A stretch of 7,089 nt of DNA from a bacterium (lineage in GTDB: Bacteria; BMS3Abin14): contig CP070682.1 in NCBI GenBank assembly GCA_020352595.1, positions 1,779,845-1,786,933 of the forward strand, given 5' to 3'. The notes under the pieces were generated by a model. The model did no database searches. It was not told the DNA's origin and worked only from the letters and a program-made list of their open reading frames with translations. Each line of letters begins with the position of its first letter. Within the stretch, counting starts at the first letter, position 1. Made by a program: the position numbers and the translations under genes. Below are positions 1-5,875 of this stretch, one piece after another.

Positions 1-726
1 CGCACCCAGTACGTGGATTCCCTCCTGGGTGTCCTGTGGTCCATGCTCAAGCCCCTGGCTCTCATCGGGTTGTACGCCCTCGTCTTCTCCAAGGTGATCA
101 CGCCCACTGTGACAGTCGACGGCGCCCCCATCAACTTCGGGCTTTTTCTCTTTGCAGGCATGCTGCCCTGGACAGCTGTCCAGGAATCCTCCCAGCGAAG
201 CTGCACCGTGTTCACCGACCAGTCGAGCCTGGTCCGCCACCACACCGTACCCCTGAGCATGTATCCCCTTGCCATCGTGCTCTCCTCAACCCTTTCGACC
301 CTCGTCATCGTGCTGGTGTTCATCCTCGTCAAGGTGACCGTTTCAGGAAGTTTCCCAGCCCTGAGCCTCCTGCTGCTTCCGGTAATCCCCGTCCAGGTGC
401 TTTTCTGTTTCGGCATCTCTCTTACAGTGTCAATCCTGAACGTCTTCATCCGGGACATCTCCCATCTGACAACCACGGTCCTGACGGTCCTCTTCTTCAC
501 CTCCCCCATCATCTTCCCACCCGGGAGCCTGCCGGTGCCTGTTCTTAAACTTATGTGGCTGAATCCCCTGACGGGCTACGTCTTCCTCTACAGGGACCTG
601 CTCCTTCTCGACAGGCTCCCCTCAGCCCCGACGATGATCTCCGTGGTGCTGGTCACGGCGGCCTCCATTGCTGCCGGTGCCGCTCTCTACCGGAGATCCC
701 ATCGGCGCATCGTGGACTGGGCCTAG
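1..726 (+). CDS. wzm: ABC-2 type polysaccharide export permease (Wzm-like), 5' partial
   Basis: Inner-membrane channel subunit of an ABC exporter that moves lipid-linked O-antigen or capsular polysaccharide to the periplasm, working with the ATPase encoded next. The reading frame is open from base 1, and the first four codons (Arg-Thr-Gln-Tyr) run into the usual family start region, where an LLGVLWSMLKP stretch follows a charged amphipathic segment. The gene therefore begins upstream of the window; roughly 20-30 residues are probably missing, and the GTG at 13 is internal. Of the 241 residues seen, about six hydrophobic segments are visible (near 17-36, 45-60, 88-114, 120-146, 155-173 and 209-230). 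Two family landmarks are readable: FAGMLPW (51-57) and NPLTGYVFLYRDLL (188-201) before the last helix. The C-terminus is short and basic, as expected on the cytoplasmic side. The stop codon lies 3 bp before the ATPase start. What is exported cannot be told from this gene. Confidence 0.93.
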   Translation, partial: RTQYVDSLLGVLWSMLKPLALIGLYALVFSKVITPTVTVDGAPINFGLFLFAGMLPWTAVQESSQRSCTVFTDQSSLVRHHTVPLSMYPLAIVLSSTLSTLVIVLVFILVKVTVSGSFPALSLLLLPVIPVQVLFCFGISLTVSILNVFIRDISHLTTTVLTVLFFTSPIIFPPGSLPVPVLKLMWLNPLTGYVFLYRDLLLLDRLPSAPTMISVVLVTAASIAAGAALYRRSHRRIVDWA

Positions 727-729
727 GCC

Positions 730-1974
730 ATGACCATCCAACTCTTGAAGGTGTCCAAACTCTACCGCCAAAAATGGTCCGGCCCTGGCCTGATACCCGG
801 GGTGGCGGGCCGGGGATCCACAGCGGAAAGGTCCTTTTACGCAGTAAAGGACGTGGATCTGGACATCGCCGCCGGGCAGTCGGTGGGGATCATCGGTCAG
901 AACGGCTCCGGTAAGAGCACCCTCCTGCGCCTCATGGCGGGAATCGTGCACTCCAGCGCCGGGGAAGTCCGGGTGAAAGGCCATCTTTCAGCGGTACTGG
1001 ACGTCCACAGCGGTCTTCACCCCAAGCTCACCGGCAGGCAGAACATCTACCTCAAGGGGGCCATATATGGCCTGGATAAAAGGGAGACCGACTCCAGGGT
1101 CCATGAGATCGTGGCCTTTTCCGGACTGGAGGAGTTCATCGACTGGCCCATCAGCAAGTATTCCTCCGGCATGATCATCCGCCTCGGTTTCTCCATCGCC
1201 ATGCACATGGATTTCGATATCCTGCTCATGGACGAGGTACTGTCCGTCGGAGACATCGTGTTCCAGCGCCAGTGCCTCGCCAGGGTCCGCCGTTTCCTGG
1301 GGGAGGGGAAGACCATCGTCCTGGCATCCCACAACCTTGGGGACGTCGCGGCAATCGCCTCCAGGGTAGTTCTTCTAAGGAACGGCCGCGTGCAGTACGA
1401 TGGCGGGGCTGAAGAGGTACTGAAAGCATACTGGCAGGAGTCCGAAAAGGAGCAGAACCGCATCCCGCGGCACCTGCACCCCTTCGACCCCGCCAACGTC
1501 TACGGAATGGACACCGGGGAGATGGTCATCGAGGAGGTTTCCTTCCTGGACGGTGACGGGAAGCAGCAGGAGGTCTTCCGGACCGGCGAGGCCATGTCGG
1601 TGTCCATCCGCTTTAACTGCAGGGTCCCTGTGCGCAGCCCCCTGTTCCGGGTGCAGTTCTTCCGCAGCGACGGCCTGTGGGTGCACGGGGCCAACACGGC
1701 CCGCAGCAGCTTCGACATGGGCCTCCTATCCGGTGAAGGTGAGATCGTCCTGGACTACAGCCGCATCAACTTCCTGGATGGGGACTATTACGTCACGGTG
1801 GGTGTTTGGCCCGACGAGCACAGGAGTTCATTCACGGACATCGCCTACGACTGCCGGAAGTGGTCCTACCTCATCCGCATCGAGAGCTCCAGGGAGGACG
1901 GTGGAGGCATCGTCTCCAACCCGTTCTCCTGGCGTCTCAAGTCCGGTGCGGGCCGGAGCGAAGCCCTGTCCTAG
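730..1974 (+). CDS. wzt: Polysaccharide export ABC transporter ATP-binding protein (Wzt-like) with C-terminal domain
   Basis: Cytoplasmic ATPase that powers polysaccharide export through the preceding permease. All nucleotide-binding motifs are present: Walker A GQNGSGKST (56-64), a YSSGM signature (144-148) of the form usual in Wzt/TagH-type ATPases, Walker B ILLMDE (164-169) followed by the D-loop region VLSVGD, and the switch histidine in ASHN (His201). A roughly 20-residue insert between the first strand and the AVKDVDL segment is typical of this subfamily. After about residue 240 comes a 170-residue beta-rich extension (about 265-405), matching in place and size the Wzt C-terminal carbohydrate-binding domain, which in studied systems recognises the modified non-reducing end of the glycan. 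The extension was assigned from position and composition, not by a profile search. The ATG lies 3 bp after the permease stop with no clear Shine-Dalgarno sequence, so translational coupling is likely. At 414 residues the length is normal for the long Wzt form. Confidence 0.93.
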   Translation: MTIQLLKVSKLYRQKWSGPGLIPGVAGRGSTAERSFYAVKDVDLDIAAGQSVGIIGQNGSGKSTLLRLMAGIVHSSAGEVRVKGHLSAVLDVHSGLHPKLTGRQNIYLKGAIYGLDKRETDSRVHEIVAFSGLEEFIDWPISKYSSGMIIRLGFSIAMHMDFDILLMDEVLSVGDIVFQRQCLARVRRFLGEGKTIVLASHNLGDVAAIASRVVLLRNGRVQYDGGAEEVLKAYWQESEKEQNRIPRHLHPFDPANVYGMDTGEMVIEEVSFLDGDGKQQEVFRTGEAMSVSIRFNCRVPVRSPLFRVQFFRSDGLWVHGANTARSSFDMGLLSGEGEIVLDYSRINFLDGDYYVTVGVWPDEHRSSFTDIAYDCRKWSYLIRIESSREDGGGIVSNPFSWRLKSGAGRSEALS

Positions 1975-2058
1975 GCGGTGTGACCCCCGGCAAGAATCAC
2001 AGGGAGGGGAGCAGGGCCGTTGGCGACGATCCCAACCTTGAATGCAGGGAGAAGAGCA
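1975..2058 (+). other. Intergenic leader between the Wzt-like gene and the radical SAM gene
   Basis: This is the only non-coding stretch of any size in the plus-strand operon (84 bp, or 45 bp if the upstream TTG at 2020 is the true start). It holds two purine-rich ribosome-binding candidates, AGGGAGGGG at 2001-2009 and AGGGAGAAGAG at 2046-2056, each followed by an in-frame TTG. I see no stem-loop with a T-run and no persuasive -35/-10 pair, so the downstream genes are probably transcribed by read-through. Confidence 0.6.
2046..2056 (+). promoter_or_regulatory. Ribosome binding site deciding the TTG start at 2059
   Basis: The purine run AGGGAGAAGAG contains GGGAG (2047-2051), seven bases before the TTG at 2059. 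The protein then begins Met-Gly-Ile-Arg-Ile-Phe-Leu, the first beta strand expected of a B12-binding domain. The competing site is AGGGAGGGG (2001-2009), about ten bases before the TTG at 2020; that start would add 13 residues with no family resemblance. The downstream site is preferred, but both are credible. Confidence 0.55.
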
Positions 2059-3528
2059 TTGGGAATCAGGATCTTTCTGGGTAACGCCCCCTGGGGCAAG
2101 CCGGGCTACTACGGCGTCAGGGCTGGGTCCCGCTGGCCGCACTTCGAGGCCCTGACCAACAGATACATGCCCTTTCCCTTCCAGCTGGCCTACACCGCAG
2201 CCGTCCTGGAGCGGGATGGCCACGATGTGCTCCTGGTCGACGGCATCGCCGAGGGGATGACGGAGGACCTGTTCCATGAGAAAGCTGCAGGCCACAATCC
2301 GGACCTTGTCATCCTGGAAGTCTCCACGCCCTCCTTTAACGCCGACATCCGCATGGCCGGAAAGCTGAGATCGATGCTCCCGCCGGCTGTGAGACTGGCC
2401 TTCGCAGGCCCCCACGCCCCCATGGCCTCACCCGATTTCCTGCGCCGGCATCCGGGGGTTGATTACGTGCTCGTCGGAGAGTACGAACTGACCGCTGCCG
2501 CCCTCGCCCGGGCTCTGGAGAACTCGGGCGAGATGGCCGGCATCCAGGGGCTCGTCTACAGGAACACCCTGGGGGCAATCGTTTCCACCGGGAAAGCACC
2601 GCTCATTGAGGATCTGGACAGCCTCCCCTGGCCGGCGAGGCATTTCCTCCCCATGAAACGCTATTTTGACAACCCCGGTGACATCCCCGAGCCGGCGGTC
2701 CAGATGTGGGCCAGCCGGGGCTGCGCCTTTTCCTGCACCTACTGTATCTGGCCCCAGATCATGGACGGGAACCGCTACAGGACCAGGGACATCGGCGACG
2801 TCCTCGACGAGATCCGGCACGTCATGGACCATTATGGTGCAAGAAGTATCTACTTTGACGACGACACCTTCAACATAGGCAGGGAGCGGATGCTCCGGTT
2901 CTGCCATGAAAAGGTGGAGCGCGGGCTGGATGTCCCCTGGGCCATCATGGCCAGGGCCGATCTCATGGACGAGGAGATCCTCCAGGCCATGGCCGCAAGC
3001 AACCTCCAGGCGGTCAAGTACGGCATCGAGTCGGCGGACCCGGATCTCCTGAAGAACGTCAGCAAGGGCCTTGACCTGGAAAAGGCCATCCGCATCGTCG
3101 AGATGACCAAGAAATTCGGGATCAAGGTTCATCTGACATTCATGTTCGGCATTCCGGGTGAAACGAGGGACAGCATCCGCAGAACCGTGCGCCTGGCCAG
3201 GGACCTCGCACCGGATTCCGTGCAGTTTTCTCTTCTGACCCCCCTGCCGGGTACCAGAATTTACGAGGAGCTGATGGCCAGGGGACATCTGCTGGTCACC
3301 GACTGGAGCAGGTATGACGGGTACAGCACCGCCGTCATCAGGACGGAATCCCTCACGGCTGAAGACCTTGAGACCGAACTGGCACGCGCGTGGCGCTCCT
3401 GGTTCAGGCACCGTGCATTGAGGGGTTTAACCTGGAGGGATGTGCCCCGGATCCTCACCCAGATCCCCAACTACCTGCGGCATCCCAGGGCCACCATCAA
3501 CCAATTCAGAAGCCTGTTCCATGTCTGA
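2059..3528 (+). CDS. B12-binding domain radical SAM protein, possibly HpnJ-like
   Basis: Radical SAM enzyme with an N-terminal cobalamin-binding-type domain (about 1-165) and a radical SAM core (about 210-410). The iron-sulfur cluster cysteines form C-x3-C-x2-C: Cys222, Cys226 and Cys229 in RGCAFSCTYCIWP. Other family marks are RYRTR (239-243), FDDDTF (266-271), GIES (322-325) and GIPGET (364-369). The classical DxHxxG cobalamin motif is not seen, which is common in this branch, so B12 binding is inferred. From memory, the CxWPQ...RYRTR, FDDDTF, GETxxxI and PGTxxY pattern resembles HpnJ, the hopanoid enzyme implicated in converting a sugar headgroup to a cyclitol ether. No alignment was run and no hopanoid gene is visible here. 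Between an exporter ATPase and a glycosyltransferase, it may modify a sugar, a chain end or a lipid carrier. The TTG at 2059 was chosen over the TTG at 2020 (502 residues) from ribosome-site spacing and domain start. The end overlaps the next gene by 8 bp. Confidence 0.88.
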   Translation: MGIRIFLGNAPWGKPGYYGVRAGSRWPHFEALTNRYMPFPFQLAYTAAVLERDGHDVLLVDGIAEGMTEDLFHEKAAGHNPDLVILEVSTPSFNADIRMAGKLRSMLPPAVRLAFAGPHAPMASPDFLRRHPGVDYVLVGEYELTAAALARALENSGEMAGIQGLVYRNTLGAIVSTGKAPLIEDLDSLPWPARHFLPMKRYFDNPGDIPEPAVQMWASRGCAFSCTYCIWPQIMDGNRYRTRDIGDVLDEIRHVMDHYGARSIYFDDDTFNIGRERMLRFCHEKVERGLDVPWAIMARADLMDEEILQAMAASNLQAVKYGIESADPDLLKNVSKGLDLEKAIRIVEMTKKFGIKVHLTFMFGIPGETRDSIRRTVRLARDLAPDSVQFSLLTPLPGTRIYEELMARGHLLVTDWSRYDGYSTAVIRTESLTAEDLETELARAWRSWFRHRALRGLTWRDVPRILTQIPNYLRHPRATINQFRSLFHV

Positions 3529-4444
3529 TCCTTCCTCCGTCACCCTGGCCATACCCTGCTACAACGCCGCCTCTTTCCTGGATGGTGTTCTCTCCTCCGT
3601 GGCCGCGCTGGATCCCGCTCCCGGGGAGGTCCTCGTTGTGGACGACGGTTCCACGGACGGCAGCGGTTCCGTCGCCACAGGATATCCGGGGGTGCGGGTC
3701 ATCCGGCATGAGACCAACGCAGGGATCGCAGCCGCCCGCAACACCGCCATACAGAACGCACGCAAGCCCATAATTCTCTTTCTGGACGCCGACACCAGGC
3801 CCTCTTCCGACATCGTGGCCAAACTCGCGAGGCACTATGGAGAAGATGACGTGGCCGGTGTGGGAGGACGCGGCCTGGAAACCCATGTCACCGACCGGAG
3901 TGACCGCTGGCGGAACGAGATCCTCTTCCAGGGATGGGGCGAGGACCTGAGGGCCAGCGTGCCCTTTCTTTTCGGTCTCTGCTCCTCCTACAGGAAGAAA
4001 GCCCTTATAGATGTGGGAGGCTTCAACCCCCTTTTCCGTGTAAGTGGTGAGGACATGGATGCGGGCTACCGGCTAACCAGCAAGGGTTATCGCCTGATCT
4101 ACGAACCGGAAGCCCGTGTGGATCACGTGCGGAAAGACGATGCGCAAAGCGTCGGGAAGATGGCCTACAGGCACTGTTTCTGGGGATTCACGGCCCAGCG
4201 CATGAACCACCGCTATGAGAACAAGGTGACGTTGTCGCAAAGCGCCTGGACCCTGCTGAGACAGTTGGCGGGCAGCCTTTTAAGGGGTGATCTCGGCTTT
4301 CTGGGCCTGACCCTGAGGCTCCACGGCATGATGCTCCGGGCCTGGCTGGACTCCGGCCGCTACGTACGTGCACGCGGAAAACCATCAGCCGCATGGGACG
4401 GCTCTCAGGTCTGGGAGGGACACGACCGGGCGCCTGAAGCCTGA
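3521..4444 (+). CDS. Family 2 glycosyltransferase
   Basis: Inverting, GT-A fold glycosyltransferase of 307 residues that probably transfers a sugar from a nucleotide donor during synthesis of the exported polysaccharide, on the cytoplasmic face of the membrane. Motifs run in the normal order: an N-terminal strand ending IPCYNAASFL (11-20), nucleotide-binding VDDGSTDGS (40-48), NAGIAAARN (66-74), metal-binding DAD (89-91) in FLDADTRP, an acceptor-region GFNP (167-170), and GED (176-178), whose acidic pair is the likely catalytic base. His202 in VDHVRK is at the position of the usual metal-coordinating histidine. The last 100 residues have amphipathic and hydrophobic stretches (about 243-276) that could rest on the membrane, but there is no clear transmembrane pair. 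The ATG at 3521 overlaps the previous stop (ATGTCTGA), so translation is likely coupled. An upstream GTG at 3440 is in frame, but it lies inside the preceding gene and adds a non-homologous Pro/Ser-rich segment. Sugar and linkage cannot be read from the sequence. Confidence 0.93.
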   Translation: MSDPSSVTLAIPCYNAASFLDGVLSSVAALDPAPGEVLVVDDGSTDGSGSVATGYPGVRVIRHETNAGIAAARNTAIQNARKPIILFLDADTRPSSDIVAKLARHYGEDDVAGVGGRGLETHVTDRSDRWRNEILFQGWGEDLRASVPFLFGLCSSYRKKALIDVGGFNPLFRVSGEDMDAGYRLTSKGYRLIYEPEARVDHVRKDDAQSVGKMAYRHCFWGFTAQRMNHRYENKVTLSQSAWTLLRQLAGSLLRGDLGFLGLTLRLHGMMLRAWLDSGRYVRARGKPSAAWDGSQVWEGHDRAPEA

Positions 4445-4465
4445 TGGGTGGAGGATGGGGCCCAG
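4445..4465. other. Convergent gap between the two operons
   Basis: Twenty-one bases separate the glycosyltransferase stop from the sulfatase stop on the other strand. The only symmetry is a weak TGGG (4445-4448) / CCCA (4461-4464) pair with a 12-base loop and no T-run on either side. No intrinsic terminator is supported, so transcription probably ends inside the opposing gene, by Rho, or not sharply at all. Confidence 0.6.
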
Positions 4466-5875
4466 TCAACTGCTGTGCAGATCGCCGTAATCCCCTGAGA
4501 GATGGTCGCATCTGGCGCGCATCCGCGCCAGCCTCTCATCTTCGGCCCCACTCCCCGCAAGGTTCACAGCCTCCGCCGGGTCCCGCTCCAGATCGTAGAG
4601 CTCCTCCCACGCGGGTTCCCGCCTGTAGCGGATGTACTTCCAGCGGGACGTCCGAACCCCCTCGCTGCTCGGGATCTCCGGGTGGTCGTAAAGGTGCTCA
4701 AGGAAGACCTCCTCCCTCCAGGGTACCGCCTTCGTGCCGAGGAGAGGGCCAAGGCTCCTTCCATGAACGCCGCCCTCCTGTGCAATGCCCGCCAGGCCAA
4801 GAATTGTGGGGGCGATATCAACGTTGAGGGCCAGTTCATCCCGCACCCTCCCCAGCGACAAAGGAGACAGACGGGGATCCGAGATGATGAGGGGCACGCG
4901 GATGGAGGGTTCGTAAAGGAGCCATTTGCCGGCCAGGCCACGCTCACCAAGGAAGTACCCGTTGTCCGAAGAGAAAATGACTATGGTGTTCTCCCTCATG
5001 CGGAGCCTGTCCAGTTCACCGAGGAGCCGGCCCAATTCCATGTCCACACCGGTGATCATCCGGTAGTATCCCCGTACCATCTCACGGTACCTGGCGGGGG
5101 TGTCGAACCTCCACGCCCATCTCCTGCGGCCGAGGGAGTTGCGAACGAAATCCGGCTGGGAACGGAAGATCCCGTCGGCCTCTGGCCCCGGCACCGGGAT
5201 CTCCGCGTCCCGGTAGAGATCGTCGCACGACTCAGGCCAGAAAAACTGTCTCGGATCGTCGTCCACCGCGTGAGGCGCACTGAAGCTCACCGAGAGGCAG
5301 AAAGGCTGCCCCTTCGGGTTCGTACCCAGGAAATCCACGGCGTGATCGGCGATGATCTGAGAAAGGTGCCGGCGTCGGCCGGCCACGTCACGGAAATAGG
5401 GAGGCTGTTCCAGGTGGTGGAAGACGTCGAACATCTCCCGCGCTGAGCCGGGGCCGACATCCACCCCGAGCTTGCCTACGAAACCGGTCCTGTAGCCGGC
5501 CCGGCGCATTGTGGAGGGGTAACTGGCCCGGACGAGGTCCTTCGCCAGGGGAGCGGTCCCGAAGGTGTACCGGTGCCCGCGCTCGTGCAGCCCGGTGAGG
5601 ACGCTGGCGCGGCTGGCCGCACATATGGGGCTTGCAGCGAAGGCCTGTCTGAATCGGACCCCGGTGCGGGCAAGGGTGTCCATGTTAGGGGTCCTCAGGA
5701 TGGAGTTGCCGGCGCACCCCAAGGCATCGGCGCGTTGGTCGTCGGTCAGGACGAGCAGGATGTTGGGCCGCTGCGCCGATGACGCCAGGGTGAGTGGCAG
5801 GCCGGCCAACAGGGCCCCCGCGCCCCACGCCGACGCACGAAGGAATTCCCTTCGTGAACATGGGTTCAAAGCCAC
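4466..5875 (-). CDS. Tat-exported formylglycine-type sulfatase (alkaline phosphatase superfamily)
   Basis: Hydrolase of 469 residues expected to remove sulfate esters from a sugar or aryl substrate in the periplasm or outside the cell. The N-terminus carries a twin-arginine signal, SRREFLR (7-13), a hydrophobic stretch (15-30) and a likely signal-peptidase site after ASSA (31-34), so it should be exported folded. Catalytic features are the first metal aspartates in LTDDQ (Asp45, Asp46), the nucleophile Cys85 in CAASR (85-89), to be converted to formylglycine, His202 in SAPH, and the second metal pair in SSDNG (Asp304, Asn305), followed by Lys317. Two oddities: the motif is CxASR rather than the common CxPSR, and the usual GKWHLG loop is replaced by GKLGVD (134-139), with Lys135 kept but the paired histidine absent. 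The C-terminal subdomain (about 405-440, RWKYIRYR...LYDLERDPAEAVNL) is typical of the family. Start is GTG, preceded by a strong purine-rich site. It overlaps the upstream rhamnosidase by 10 bp. Substrate unknown. Confidence 0.92.
   Translation of the reverse strand: MALNPCSRREFLRASAWGAGALLAGLPLTLASSAQRPNILLVLTDDQRADALGCAGNSILRTPNMDTLARTGVRFRQAFAASPICAASRASVLTGLHERGHRYTFGTAPLAKDLVRASYPSTMRRAGYRTGFVGKLGVDVGPGSAREMFDVFHHLEQPPYFRDVAGRRRHLSQIIADHAVDFLGTNPKGQPFCLSVSFSAPHAVDDDPRQFFWPESCDDLYRDAEIPVPGPEADGIFRSQPDFVRNSLGRRRWAWRFDTPARYREMVRGYYRMITGVDMELGRLLGELDRLRMRENTIVIFSSDNGYFLGERGLAGKWLLYEPSIRVPLIISDPRLSPLSLGRVRDELALNVDIAPTILGLAGIAQEGGVHGRSLGPLLGTKAVPWREEVFLEHLYDHPEIPSSEGVRTSRWKYIRYRREPAWEELYDLERDPAEAVNLAGSGAEDERLARMRARCDHLSGDYGDLHSS

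Noticed and set aside
13..15. GTG at 13 as the true start of the permease
   Set aside because: The frame is open upstream to base 1, and the Arg-Thr-Gln-Tyr codons continue the family's N-terminal pattern. Starting at 13 would cut off the amphipathic segment before the first membrane helix.
2428..3411. Long minus-strand open frame (327 codons) opposite the radical SAM gene
   Set aside because: It is antisense to a gene with clear radical SAM motifs. Its translation shows no domain, no ribosome site and shadow-like composition.
3440..3520. Upstream GTG (3440) as start of the glycosyltransferase
   Set aside because: The 27 added residues are Pro/Ser-rich, overlap the radical SAM coding region and do not resemble a GT2 N-terminus. 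The ATG at 3521 begins just before the first conserved strand.
4445..4464. TGGG/CCCA inverted repeat as a bidirectional terminator
   Set aside because: The stem is only four pairs, the loop is 12 bases and there is no T-run on either strand.
4502..5446. Long plus-strand open frame (314 codons) opposite the sulfatase gene
   Set aside because: The sulfatase on the minus strand has complete family motifs over the same bases. The plus-strand translation is rich in Pro/Arg/Val with no recognisable motif, as expected of a GC-rich shadow frame.
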